From positions 1 to 14,040 of the forward strand of contig CALAEB010000303.1 in NCBI GenBank assembly GCA_937890875.1: a stretch of 14,040 nt of DNA, given 5' to 3'. Under the pieces are notes generated by a model that was not told the origin of the DNA, made no database searches, and worked only from the letters and a program-made list of their open reading frames with translations. Source of the DNA: an uncultured Anaerolineaceae bacterium (lineage in GTDB: Bacteria; Chloroflexota; Anaerolineae; Anaerolineales; Anaerolineaceae). Made by a program: the position numbers and the translations under genes. Positions 1 through 7,268 of the stretch are shown in pieces; position 1 is the stretch's first letter, and each line of letters opens with the position of its first letter.

Positions 1-1
1 G

Positions 2-82
2 GACAAACGTGAACGACCTGAATTTCCTGTTCGCTTTTTGATTCTTACCGAGGTTTCTAACAAAATAAACCAGCCCCGGTGA
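2..82 (+). CDS. 3' end of an unidentified gene (partial)
   Basis: One plus-strand frame is open from the window edge for 26 codons and stops with TGA at 80-82. The C-terminus it would encode, ending EFPVRFLILTEVSNKINQPR, has ordinary protein composition. A rho-independent terminator begins about 25 bases after the stop, as expected for the end of a transcription unit. The other two plus frames contain early stops. The piece is too short to assign to a family. It could also be chance open frame. Confidence 0.4.
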   Translation, partial: DKRERPEFPVRFLILTEVSNKINQPR

Positions 83-107
83 AAGCTTTCTACAATTGCA
101 ATAAAAG

Positions 108-153
108 GCGGTTATCTTCCATAAACAATAGAAGAGAACCGCTTTCTCTTTTC
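108..153 (+). terminator. Intrinsic terminator
   Basis: The arm at 108-119 (GCGGTTATCTTC) pairs with 131-142 (GAAGAGAACCGC) with one mismatch and an 11-base loop. A T-rich tract (TTTCTCTTTT) follows. It would end the gene that enters from the left and insulate the downstream TetR gene. The complementary strand also has a short T-rich tail, so weak bidirectional function is possible. Confidence 0.7.
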
Positions 154-199
154 AGGAAAAGAAAATTGAGAAGAATTGCATGAAAATTCCGCCTTACTA

Positions 200-228
200 T
201 TGACAAACAGCCGGCAATATTATATATT
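200..228 (+). promoter_or_regulatory. Sigma70-type promoter of the first TetR gene
   Basis: A perfect -35 box TTGACA (200-205) is followed by a 17-base spacer and the -10 box TATATT (223-228). The -10 lies inside the left arm of the palindrome at 219-250, so a bound repressor would block polymerase. The start codon is 32 bases downstream of the -10. Confidence 0.75.
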
Positions 229-250
229 GAATCTATATTCAATATATAAT
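219..250. promoter_or_regulatory. Probable TetR operator, perfect 14-bp inverted repeat
   Basis: ATTATATATTGAAT (219-232) is exactly the reverse complement of ATTCAATATATAAT (237-250), with a 4-base centre (CTAT). The repeat overlaps the -10 box and ends ten bases before the ATG of a TetR-family gene. This is the usual layout for autorepression. That this TetR binds it is an inference from position and symmetry. Confidence 0.7.
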
Positions 251-260
251 AAGGAACCGG

Positions 261-869
261 ATGGCAAGAACCGAGGAACAAAACGAGAAAATCCGAGATG
301 CAACAAGAACAAGCATCAAAAACGCAGCGCTCGACAAGTTTTCAATGAAAGGCTTATATGCAACACGCATTCAGGATATTGCCGAGAGCGCAGGGATCGC
401 GCAAGGTTTGCTTTATCATTACTACCCTTCGAAAGAGGCCATCTATGTGGATTTAATCGATGATGGCTTGGAAAAAATCATTGAAGCATCCTTATGTCTT
501 CGAGATATGGATGGCACCGCAAAAGAAAAAATTGATTTCGCGCTGAAATCGATCCTGCAAACGATCCAAATCAGCAGCAATTTTGCCCAAAACAGCCGCT
601 TTATCACGCAGGCCGTCAATTCAACCGCTATCCCACCTGAAGTACAAAAGGTCTTGGATGAAAAACGCGATATCCCCTATCAAATTATCGCGGAAATACT
701 GGCAGCCGGCCAGGAAGAGGGCAGCGTTGTTGACGGCGATCCTCGTACACTGTCCACATTATTCTGGGCCAATATAAACGGATTGTCCGCTTATTTTACA
801 ACCTGGAAAAACCCGGGAGAATTACCGGATTATCGACTCATATCGTCAATGTTCTTCAGGAGGGAATAG
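261..869 (+). CDS. TetR/AcrR family transcriptional regulator
   Basis: This 202-residue protein has the TetR layout. The N-terminal helix-turn-helix lies at about residues 10-58, with the recognition segment IQDIAESAGIAQGLLYHYY at about 37-55 followed by PSKEAIY. A helical, poorly conserved ligand-binding and dimer domain follows. The length is typical for the family. The start is supported by an AAGGA motif at 251-255 and by the promoter and palindrome just upstream. The next gene (DUF2087) begins two bases after the stop behind a strong RBS, so the two form one operon. The protein is a cytoplasmic dimer that probably represses its own promoter through the 219-250 repeat. The inducing ligand cannot be read from the sequence. 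Confidence 0.93.
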   Translation: MARTEEQNEKIRDATRTSIKNAALDKFSMKGLYATRIQDIAESAGIAQGLLYHYYPSKEAIYVDLIDDGLEKIIEASLCLRDMDGTAKEKIDFALKSILQTIQISSNFAQNSRFITQAVNSTAIPPEVQKVLDEKRDIPYQIIAEILAAGQEEGSVVDGDPRTLSTLFWANINGLSAYFTTWKNPGELPDYRLISSMFFRRE

Positions 870-871
870 CG

Positions 872-1156
872 ATGGCAAAAAACATTAATAATTTCCTGGA
901 TGCAGACGGAAAATTAAAGCAAATGCCTTCAAAAGTGGCCATGGAAGAATTAGCTTATGCTTATTTGGCCGAAAAATTTGAAGCTGGCGTTATCTATACT
1001 GAACCTGAGGTGAACATTATCATCAGTGAATGGCACACGTTCAATGACTATTTTCTTCTGCGGCGCGGACTGGTTGAAAGCGGTTGGTTAAAACGATTGC
1101 CTGATGGAAGTAAATACTGGAAGAATAAAGAACGGATGGGAGACGAAATCCTATGA
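872..1156 (+). CDS. DUF2087 domain-containing small protein
   Basis: This 94-residue protein matches what I know of the DUF2087 domain along nearly its whole length: FLDADGKLKQMPSK near the start, YLAEKFEAGVIYTEPEVN in the middle, then WHTFNDYFLLRRGLVESGWL and a closing RLPDGSKYW. The pattern resembles a compact winged-helix, and the domain is often found attached to or next to bacterial regulators. Its biochemical role is not established. Translation starts eight bases after a strong AGGAGG RBS (859-864) that overlaps the end of the TetR gene. The stop codon overlaps the ATG of the hydrolase remnant (ATGA), so the three genes were once translationally coupled. It may act with the TetR protein as a second regulatory component, which is an inference from position only. 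Confidence 0.88.
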   Translation: MAKNINNFLDADGKLKQMPSKVAMEELAYAYLAEKFEAGVIYTEPEVNIIISEWHTFNDYFLLRRGLVESGWLKRLPDGSKYWKNKERMGDEIL

Positions 1157-1653
1157 GCTTCAAAGGCAGGTTAGTCCATTTCGAGATGCAATAGGTGGTA
1201 TTGCGCTGAGCACCATACTCAAGCTCAAGGATGACCGAGTTTCGTTATCGGTTTTGCGTCGCCTTTTCGCTGTGCACCGATATGACGATGTCCGGTGGCT
1301 CCTTTCGGACGCGGGCAAAAGTGGATCCTTATCCGCCAAAAGGAATGAATGAGACTTTCTTAGGCTACTATGTCGGAGAAGGTGATCCAAGGTATCTCTA
1401 TGTCTCTCCGCTGTTTGGCGATTTATCCGGTTTGCCGCCGCTTATGGTCCAGGTAGGTGATAATGAAATGCTCCGTGATGATTCGATGATGTTTGCAGAG
1501 AAGGCAAAATCGGCGGGCGTGCCCGTTCAGATGAAGGTATGGCAGGGAATGTTTCATTGTTTTCCGCTACCTGCGCCGCTGTTCGCCGAGGCGACGGAAG
1601 CAATGAACGAGGTGGCTGCATTTATTCATCAGCAGATCCAATGGAATAATTAA
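1153..1653 (+). pseudogene. Alpha/beta hydrolase (hormone-sensitive lipase-like) remnant, deleted and frameshifted
   Basis: The C-terminal part reads clearly as an alpha/beta hydrolase-3 esterase: TDMTMSGGSF, then YVSPLFGDLSGLPPLMVQVG, then DNEMLRDD, and GMFHCFPL near the end. The acid (Asp of GDNEMLRDD) and the His of GMFH are kept. The start ATG at 1153 overlaps the preceding stop and gives MSFKGRLVHFEMQ, an N-terminus of the kind such esterases have, but a stop follows after 13 codons. Homology resumes in another frame at RDAIGGIALSTILKLKDD, which aligns with the nucleophile elbow GDSAGG-LAL but lacks its Ser. A further shift near 1245-1258 leads into the C-terminal frame. Roughly 130-150 codons that would carry the oxyanion-hole HGGG region are missing. 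It cannot make an active esterase. Confidence 0.8.
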
Positions 1654-1796
1654 GTAGAATAAAGACCGGGAATGAAGTTCTCCCCCGGCCATGCCGAAAC
1701 CGCCTGAAAAGCTGATGTGCAAAATTTATGGAGACAACGCATCGACCACCGTGGCGACAAGAGACTGGACATGGAAAAAATCCGCAAGAGCGCCGA

Positions 1797-2171
1797 TCAA
1801 CTGCCAAAACTGAATCTCATCAGGATCAGGAGCGTGACCGCTGACAGGCAAAGCAAAACGCCGTACTGGATTTCCCAGTACGGCATCGCTTCATTTTCCA
1901 AATAGATCGCTGTGAGTTCCGGGCGCGTAAACGTCAAAACCAGCACGTTGTCATCAATGCGATAAATCAGCAGCCAATCCGGCAGAATGTGACATTCCCG
2001 ATGCCCTATCCAATTCCCGGACAGGGTGTGGTCGCGGTTCGTTCCCGGAAGCAGCTCACGCTTGGCAAGCAGGCGAATGATATTGTCCAGCAAATTGATA
2101 TTTTGTCCGCCTTTCATCGCCAGCTTGTAGTCCTTCTTAAATTGGGATGTCCAAACAACATCCAGTTTCAT
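1797..2171 (-). pseudogene. YafQ/RelE-type mRNA interferase toxin, C-terminal frameshift
   Basis: Residues 1-83 follow the YafQ-type RelE toxins (ribosome-dependent endoribonucleases). They include QFKKDYKLAMKGG, NRDH (His48), the LSGNW motif, RECH (His61) and PDWLLIYR (Asp65). After LTFTR the current frame runs into an unrelated, hydrophobic tail up to 1797. A different frame of the same bases reads GTHSDLFGK and stops at 1891-1893, which is the canonical end of the family. One base is therefore missing at about 1919-1925 (cgc-cc-gga where cgc-ncc-gga is expected). This removes the C-terminal His and Phe needed for catalysis in E. coli YafQ. A terminator lies just after the ancestral stop and inside the present tail. 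The start overlaps the antitoxin stop by four bases (ATGA). The present product is probably inactive, if the base loss is real. Confidence 0.82.
1860..1884 (-). terminator. Intrinsic terminator of the toxin-antitoxin operon
   Basis: GCCGTACTGG (1860-1869) and CCAGTACGGC (1875-1884) form a perfect 10-bp stem with a 5-base loop. On the minus strand it is followed by GTTTTGCTTT. It starts only seven bases after the ancestral toxin stop (1891-1893), which independently supports that stop as the original gene end. Confidence 0.7.
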
Positions 2172-2446
2172 TTTTTAAGCTCCCTCAACGTTTCCTCTAC
2201 ATTGCTGTAGTGTTTTGTATTCGGGTCTTTCGCAATCCTCTCTGCTTCCTGCAGAGCTGCAATTGTTTCCGCATTGAGCTGATTAAGCGAAATTTCAAAG
2301 GGAATCCGGCCTTCCCGAAGCGATTGACGGACAAAAATGTTGAACGCCGTGGAGAGGTTCATCCCTAATTCGTTAAACAGCGCGTCGGCCTGCGTTTTCA
2401 GGTCGGCATCCATGCGAATGCTGATATTGGTAGTAGAGCCAGCCAT
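2168..2446 (-). CDS. RelB/DinJ family type II antitoxin
   Basis: This 92-residue protein opens with TTNISIRMDADLKTQADALF, the ribbon-helix-helix DNA-binding motif of RelB/DinJ antitoxins. GMNLSTAFNIFVRQSLREGRIPFEI follows, which is the typical continuation of this family. The acidic, helical C-terminus would wrap the toxin. The ATG at 2446 is chosen because AAGGAG lies about eight bases upstream and the family consensus begins there; a longer in-frame extension to 2515 would run through the promoter. The gene overlaps the toxin start by four bases. Antitoxins of this type repress their own operon, alone or with the toxin. If the toxin is inactive, this gene would persist as an orphan regulator or a neutraliser of related toxins. 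Confidence 0.92.
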   Translation of the reverse strand: MAGSTTNISIRMDADLKTQADALFNELGMNLSTAFNIFVRQSLREGRIPFEISLNQLNAETIAALQEAERIAKDPNTKHYSNVEETLRELKK

Positions 2447-2476
2447 ACAATCATCTCCTTTCGTACTCATACTTAT

Positions 2477-2505
2477 ATTATATGCCGTTTGCACGAAAAA
2501 CACAA
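2477..2505 (-). promoter_or_regulatory. Promoter of the toxin-antitoxin operon
   Basis: On the minus strand TTGTGT (2505-2500) is followed by a 17-base spacer and a perfect TATAAT (2482-2477). The antitoxin start is about 30 bases further on, with AAGGAG in between. The direct repeats at 2491-2521 overlap its spacer and upstream side. Confidence 0.65.
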
Positions 2506-2521
2506 CACAACGCACGAAAAA
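2491..2521. repeat. Direct repeat pair at the antitoxin promoter
   Basis: GCACGAAAAA occurs at 2491-2500 and again at 2512-2521. The copies are 21 bases apart, close to two helical turns, and flank the -35 box. The same-face spacing suits a ribbon-helix-helix antitoxin operator. The binding role is an inference. Confidence 0.4.
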
Positions 2522-2545
2522 AATGTTTTAATTGAGGAATGAAAC

Positions 2546-2780
2546 ATGAGTATTAACGAAATCATGAGTGACAAAATCAAGAAGGCGCTCCGCAATGAGA
2601 TACCGCAGATGCAAACGCTGCGGATAGCATTGACAAGCCGGAACCCTATTTTCAGATTCCCGGGTTTCTTTTTTTGCGCATTTGATGAAAAAGGCTCTGA
2701 CAATTCGTCTCTGGAAAATCCTTCATGAACCCTTTGCCCTCATTGTGCTCGCCCTGATGAAGAGAAAAAAGGCAAATTAG
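2546..2780 (+). pseudogene. Possible decayed small gene, unidentified
   Basis: An ATG at 2546 follows a GAGG motif and begins MSINEIMSDKIKKALRNEIP, which looks like a plausible gene start. Further on, coding-like text moves to other frames: IDKPEPYFQIPGFLF (ending about 2679) and then MKKALTIRLWKILHEPFAL (2685-2741), closing with TAG at 2778-2780. The frame moves in steps that could come from small indels in one old gene. The uninterrupted reading from 2546 ends at 2728 after 60 residues. I recognise no family. The whole may instead be chance open frames in non-coding DNA. Confidence 0.22.
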
Positions 2781-2952
2781 CCGATTTTACTCATTAAAAC
2801 TCCTGGTACTGCATCAAATCCAATTTGAATTCGTACATATAAACACGATACAAAAAAAATTCTCTTTCTTCTGTCCACCGGTGAACGAGAGCCGGGAACA
2901 GCCAAAACAGCCCTCGCGCATTAAAGAAAGATCATCAATCGAAAAACAACTA
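2781..2952. other. Gene-free spacer before the efflux operon
   Basis: No open frame with a ribosome binding site, no strong hairpin with a T-tract and no repeat is apparent here. Together with the doubtful ORF before it and the flanking regulatory sites, it makes up an interval of about 580 bases between the antitoxin and the second TetR gene without a confident gene. Confidence 0.5.
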
Positions 2953-2981
2953 TTGACACGAATAGCAAATAACTGTATCCT
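2953..2981 (+). promoter_or_regulatory. Promoter of the TetR-efflux operon
   Basis: A perfect TTGACA (2953-2958), a 17-base spacer and TATCCT (2976-2981) form a good sigma70-type promoter. The operator palindrome starts seven bases after the -10, covering the expected transcription start. Confidence 0.72.
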
Positions 2982-2987
2982 ATATTT

Positions 2988-3010
2988 TATAGACAGACAG
3001 TCGGTCTATA
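2988..3010. promoter_or_regulatory. Probable TetR operator, 23-bp palindrome
   Basis: The half-sites TATAGACAGAC (2988-2998) and GTCGGTCTATA (3000-3010) are symmetrical about A2999, with ten of eleven pairs matching. The site sits over the transcription start and directly upstream of the AAGGAG RBS of a TetR gene. Autorepression of the whole operon is the likely role, inferred from position. Confidence 0.75.
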
Positions 3011-3026
3011 AACAAGGAGCGTAAAA

Positions 3027-3671
3027 ATGAGGATTCTGAAAGAACCGGAAGTACGGAAAAATGAAATATTGGACGCCGCGGAAGAACTTTTCGCCCAAAA
3101 AGGATTTGACGGCACCAGCACGAACAACATTCTCGAAAAAGCGAGCATCGCCAGAGGCACCCTGTATTATCATTTCAAATCCAAAGAGGACATCATGGAC
3201 GCACTGATCGAGCGCATCAACGCCCGCATATTAACTGCGGCGGAAGAAATCGCCTCAGACAAAAACATCCCTGTCTTTGAGCGCCTGCTGCGTGCGGTAT
3301 TGGCACTTAACGTCAGCGAACAAAGCGCCAATGTTTTGGAGTATGTCCACAAGCCGCAAAACGCACTGATGAATCAGAAAATCCATCGGGCAATGATGGC
3401 CGGCATTCCGCCGATTTTGACGGAGATCATTCGCGACGGAATCCAGGAAGGGTTATTTGATACGCCCTTCCCCTATGAGTGCATGGAAATGGTGGTTGTT
3501 TATCTCAATACGATTTTCGACGAAGATATGCCTGCGCTTTCGGACTCGGAACGAAGCGCGAAAGTCAAAGCATTTGCCTTTAATGCTGAACGGCTTTTCG
3601 GCGCGCAGGAAGGCAGTTTCGTGAATGTCATGGCGATGTTCAATGAAAAAGGCCAGAATGACCATGATTGA
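3027..3671 (+). CDS. TetR/AcrR family regulator of the efflux operon
   Basis: This 214-residue protein has a textbook TetR DNA-binding domain at about residues 8-57: ILDAAEELFAQKGFDGTSTN, then ILEKASIARGTLYYHFKSKE. A helical C-terminal domain follows for ligand binding and dimerisation. The ATG at 3027 has AAGGAG (3014-3019) eight bases upstream. It is the first gene of a four-gene operon with an MFS exporter, an ABC permease and an ABC ATPase; its last codons overlap the start of the MFS gene. It is probably a cytoplasmic repressor that binds the 2988-3010 palindrome and is released by a substrate of the exporters. The ligand is unknown. Confidence 0.95.
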   Translation: MRILKEPEVRKNEILDAAEELFAQKGFDGTSTNNILEKASIARGTLYYHFKSKEDIMDALIERINARILTAAEEIASDKNIPVFERLLRAVLALNVSEQSANVLEYVHKPQNALMNQKIHRAMMAGIPPILTEIIRDGIQEGLFDTPFPYECMEMVVVYLNTIFDEDMPALSDSERSAKVKAFAFNAERLFGAQEGSFVNVMAMFNEKGQNDHD

Positions 3672-4971
3672 CCCGGGGAAATCCTTCAGAAAGTTTTTGC
3701 TTTTATGGTCGGGCGAGTTCATTTCGGCCATCGGCAGCGGCCTGGCCTCCTTTGGGCTGGGCGTGTATGTTTTTCAGCAGACGGGATTGGCCTCGGCAAC
3801 TGCATTGGTGATGCTGTTGGCTTTTTTGCCGAACCTGCTATTAAGCCCGCTGGCCGGTGTGCTTGCGGACCGCTATGACCGCCGTCTCCTGATGGTGGCC
3901 GGCGACGGCCTTTCCGCACTCGGGCTCCTCTTCATCCTGCGCTGCATGGTCCGCGGCGAAGCTCAATTTTGGCAGATCTGCGTCGGGGTGACGATCAGTT
4001 CGATTTTCACATCGCTTCTCGAGCCTTCTTACAAAGCTACCATTACCGACCTGCTCACGGAAGAACAATTCACCAAAGCCAGCGGCCTGGTCCAAGTGGC
4101 TGGATCGGCCAAATATTTGATTTCGCCGGTCATCGCCGGATACCTGCTCACAGTTTCGGATATCAAGCTGCTGATCGTGATCGATATCTGCACCTTGTTG
4201 ATAACCATCGCCGCCACGCTTGCCGTTCGGAAAGGGCTGGTTTCTGTAAAGCAGGTAAGAGAGAATACGCTTTGGAATGAGTTCAGAGACGGCTGGTCGG
4301 CCTTGAGTCAGAACCGGGGCGTACTTGTGCTGACCGTGATGGCTTCCGTTCTGACATTCTTTATCGGATTCATCCAAACGCTTTTCACGCCCATGATCCT
4401 GGGTTTTGCAGACAGCGCCGCGCTTGGAAGGAGCACAACGATTTCCGCCTTGGGAATGCTTGTCACCAGCCTGATCATCGGGTTGGTTCCAATTAAAAAA
4501 GATTACGCAAAAATTCTTTCGGCCGCGCTGTTTTTAGCCGGGCTTTTTATGGCGGGATTTGGTCTGCGTGAAAACATGGTCCTGATTTGTATTTTTGGCT
4601 TTCTATTTTTCGCCATGCTTCCATTCGCGAATACCGGTTTGGATTATCTGATCCGCACCAATATCGAGAATGCCATCCAGGGGCGCGTGTGGGGGCTGAT
4701 CGGGATTATTTCGCAGCTCGGTTACGTTTTTGCTTACATAGCCTCCGGGGTTCTGGCGGATACTGTGTTCACACCGCTCTTGCTGGAAGGCGGCGCGCTG
4801 GCCGGCAATGTGGGGAAAATTATCGGCACGGGGCCGGGGCGCGGCACCGGATTTCTCGTCATCATCGCCGGCATGCTGCTCTCGCTGACTGCCGGCGGCC
4901 TTTATCAGATAAAATCCGTTCGCAGGCTGGAAAAAAGAGGTGTTTATGTACCTGAGAATCATTTGGAATGA
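3658..4971 (+). CDS. MFS transporter, MefA/EntS-like drug efflux type
   Basis: This membrane protein of about 437 residues is rich in hydrophobic helices (roughly 10-12) and opens FRKFLLLWSGEFISAIGSGL, the usual start of MFS_3 (macrolide-efflux/enterobactin-exporter-like) proteins. The family loop motif GVLADRYDRR is at about residues 67-76, between the second and third helices. Length is normal for a proton-driven antiporter. ATG 3658 is preferred, with AAAAAGG just upstream; ATG 3664 is also possible, and longer in-frame starts lie deep in the TetR gene. The gene overlaps the TetR end by about 14 bases and the permease start by 26, so the three are translationally coupled. Substrate cannot be read from sequence; export of a hydrophobic drug or antibiotic is the family expectation. 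Confidence 0.9.
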   Translation: MTMIDPGKSFRKFLLLWSGEFISAIGSGLASFGLGVYVFQQTGLASATALVMLLAFLPNLLLSPLAGVLADRYDRRLLMVAGDGLSALGLLFILRCMVRGEAQFWQICVGVTISSIFTSLLEPSYKATITDLLTEEQFTKASGLVQVAGSAKYLISPVIAGYLLTVSDIKLLIVIDICTLLITIAATLAVRKGLVSVKQVRENTLWNEFRDGWSALSQNRGVLVLTVMASVLTFFIGFIQTLFTPMILGFADSAALGRSTTISALGMLVTSLIIGLVPIKKDYAKILSAALFLAGLFMAGFGLRENMVLICIFGFLFFAMLPFANTGLDYLIRTNIENAIQGRVWGLIGIISQLGYVFAYIASGVLADTVFTPLLLEGGALAGNVGKIIGTGPGRGTGFLVIIAGMLLSLTAGGLYQIKSVRRLEKRGVYVPENHLE

Positions 4972-7264
4972 CATCAAGCGCAGCAAAGTCATCACACTTA
5001 CCATTACCGCGTTTATCCTTGCGGCGGCGCTGCTGGTTTCGCTTGCGGCAGTCATGGTCGTAAATCTTTTCGGCGCCATCGATTCCATGATGCAGCGTGC
5101 GGAAACGCCCCATTTCCTGCAAATGCACGCAGGAAAGATCGATACAGACCGGCTGATGAGTTTCGCCCGGCAGAACAGCAACGTAGAGGCGTTCCAGGTT
5201 TTGGATTTTCTCAACGTCGACGGTTCCAAAATTATCATCGGCGAAAATTTACTGGCCGGCAGCGTCCAGGATAACGGCTTCTCCACTCAAAGTGAAAAGT
5301 TTGATTATTTGCTGGATTTTGACGGCAATGCGATCCGGGTGGCGGATGGTGAACTCTATGTCCCGATCGCCTATCTGAAAGACGGAACCGCTCAGACGGG
5401 TGAACCTGCTGTCATTTGCGGAACGGAACTTAAGGTGGCCGGGTTTTTGCGTGACGCACAGATGAGTTCGACACTTTCTTCCTCCAAGCGGTTTCTGATC
5501 AGCAGGAACGATTATGCCAGGATCAAAGATTGCGGCAGCGTAGAATACCTGATTGAGTTCAGGTTAAAGGACATCGCGCAGCTTGGCGCGTTTGAAGCGG
5601 CTTATATTTCGGCCGGCCTCGAGGCCAACGGCCCAACCGTGACTTATCCGCTCTTCAGGATGATGAACGCCATCTCGGACGGACTGATGATCGCGGTGCT
5701 GCTGCTTGTCAGCGCCCTTGTGGTCATCGTCGCATTCCTGTGCATCCGCTTTACGCTGCTTGCGAAAATTGAAGATGAAACCCGTGAAATCGGCGTCATG
5801 AAAGCCATCGGGCTGCGAGTTTCCGACATCAAACGAATTTACCTCGCCAAATATGCCGCGCTGGCATTTTTTGGCTGTCTGGCCGGGTTTGGCTTATCGT
5901 TTCTGTTCAAAGGTGTTCTTCTGGAGAATATCCGGCTGTATATGGGCGAGGCTGAAAATACTTCGCTGGCGCTGCTGTTCGGGATTGCGGGCATAGCACT
6001 CGTGTTCTTCTCCATCCTCGCGTTTGTGAGTTTTATGCTGCGCCGTTTCCGCAGCATATCCTCCGCCGAAGCGCTCCGCTTTGGAACCGTCCAGGAAAAA
6101 CCGGGTGGCGCAAAGCGGTTCACATTAAGCCAAAACCGGCTGTTCAGCACAAACGTTTTTCTCGGTGTCAAGGATGTACTGAGCAGAAAAAAGCTTTATC
6201 TCACCATGCTGGCGGTGCTGGTCATCGCATCTTTTATCATGATCGTCCCGCAAAATATATCTTCAACGATTTCTGCCAAAGATTTCATCACCTATATGGG
6301 GATCGGGATTTCCGATATGCTCATCAGCATCCAGCAGACCGATGATCCGATACAAAAAGCCGCCGAGATCAACGGCGCCATGGAACAGGACGGCGGCATC
6401 GCCCGACATGTGGTTCTGGTAAGTAAGATGTTTGAAGTGAAAACCGCGTATGGAACAGCGGAACGCATTAAAGTCGAGCTGGGAGACCATTCGGCATTCC
6501 CCATCCGATACACAAAAGGCAAGGCCCCTGAAACAGAGGATGAGATCGCGCTTTCGGGCATCAACGCCGACGAACTCGGCAAAACGGTGGGAGACACGCT
6601 CATATTGCTGGTGGAGGGGAAAGAAAAATCCCTTATGGTAAGCGGAATCTACTCGGATGTTACCAACGGCGGCAAAACAGCCAAAGCGCTGTTCACCGAT
6701 CGTTCTCCCGAAATCCTGTGGGTTACGATCCCGGTAAAATTGGCTGAGGGTGTTTCAACGGAAGCCAAAGTCAGCGAATATGCAAACACATTCCCATACG
6801 CGAAGGTCGCCGGCATAAACGAATACGTTGGGCAGATTTATGGCTCAACCATCGACGCCGTCCAAAAGGCCGCCTTTGCCTCCGTCGCTGCCGCGCTGCT
6901 GATCAGTGCATTGATCCTGCTGCTGTTCATGAAAATGCTGGTGGTGAAAGACCGTTATTCCATCGCGGTGATGAAATCGCTGGGCTTTACAAATGCGGAT
7001 ATTAAGCGGCAATATCTGTCCCGTGCGGGATTCGTCATGATTTTGGGCATTTTGCTGGGTACGTTTTTGGCAAATACGGCGGGGGAATATTTTGGCGGAT
7101 TGCTCATCTCAATGTTCGGAGCATCATCATTCAAATTTATTGTCAATCCACTGATTGCTTATCTGCTTTGTCCGCTGGGCATAGCGGTTGCGGTAGCCAT
7201 GGCGACAATGACAGGCCTGTCAGGGGCCGGGCGTATCCTGATTTCAGAAAACATAAAGGAATAA
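4946..7264 (+). CDS. ABC transporter permease with two FtsX modules (MacB-like)
   Basis: This protein of about 772 residues consists of two similar modules. Each has a first membrane helix (about 15-43 and 416-436), an extracytoplasmic domain, and three further helices (about 244-272, 300-325, 341-365; then 640-664, 694-716, 732-756). Each carries the cytoplasmic coupling motif before the second of those helices: REIGVMKAIGLRVSDIKRIY and YSIAVMKSLGFTNADIKRQY. This is the arrangement of full-length FtsX-type exporters of the MacB/LolC superfamily, which act as mechanotransmission pumps rather than with a pore. ATG 4946 is chosen because AAAAGAGG (4933-4940) sits five bases before it; GTG 4940 would overlap that RBS. 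The start lies inside the MFS gene and the ATPase follows after four bases. A single polypeptide can supply both halves of the membrane dimer. Confidence 0.92.
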   Translation: MYLRIIWNDIKRSKVITLTITAFILAAALLVSLAAVMVVNLFGAIDSMMQRAETPHFLQMHAGKIDTDRLMSFARQNSNVEAFQVLDFLNVDGSKIIIGENLLAGSVQDNGFSTQSEKFDYLLDFDGNAIRVADGELYVPIAYLKDGTAQTGEPAVICGTELKVAGFLRDAQMSSTLSSSKRFLISRNDYARIKDCGSVEYLIEFRLKDIAQLGAFEAAYISAGLEANGPTVTYPLFRMMNAISDGLMIAVLLLVSALVVIVAFLCIRFTLLAKIEDETREIGVMKAIGLRVSDIKRIYLAKYAALAFFGCLAGFGLSFLFKGVLLENIRLYMGEAENTSLALLFGIAGIALVFFSILAFVSFMLRRFRSISSAEALRFGTVQEKPGGAKRFTLSQNRLFSTNVFLGVKDVLSRKKLYLTMLAVLVIASFIMIVPQNISSTISAKDFITYMGIGISDMLISIQQTDDPIQKAAEINGAMEQDGGIARHVVLVSKMFEVKTAYGTAERIKVELGDHSAFPIRYTKGKAPETEDEIALSGINADELGKTVGDTLILLVEGKEKSLMVSGIYSDVTNGGKTAKALFTDRSPEILWVTIPVKLAEGVSTEAKVSEYANTFPYAKVAGINEYVGQIYGSTIDAVQKAAFASVAAALLISALILLLFMKMLVVKDRYSIAVMKSLGFTNADIKRQYLSRAGFVMILGILLGTFLANTAGEYFGGLLISMFGASSFKFIVNPLIAYLLCPLGIAVAVAMATMTGLSGAGRILISENIKE

Positions 7265-7268
7265 GCGA

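Noticed and set aside
1664..1690. Hairpin CCGGG/CCCGG with a T-rich tail on the minus strand
   Set aside because: The stem is only about five strong pairs, and the toxin operon already has a better terminator at 1860-1884.
1691..1813. 40-codon plus-strand ORF beginning MPKPPEKLMCKIYG
   Set aside because: Its composition looks somewhat protein-like, but it has no ribosome binding site, no recognisable family and it overlaps the tail of the frameshifted toxin.
3658..3678. ATGACCATGATT followed by a CCCGGG site resembles the start of lacZ-alpha in cloning vectors
   Set aside because: The match is only about a dozen bases, the downstream protein is an MFS transporter with no lacZ similarity and the overlap with the TetR gene is natural.
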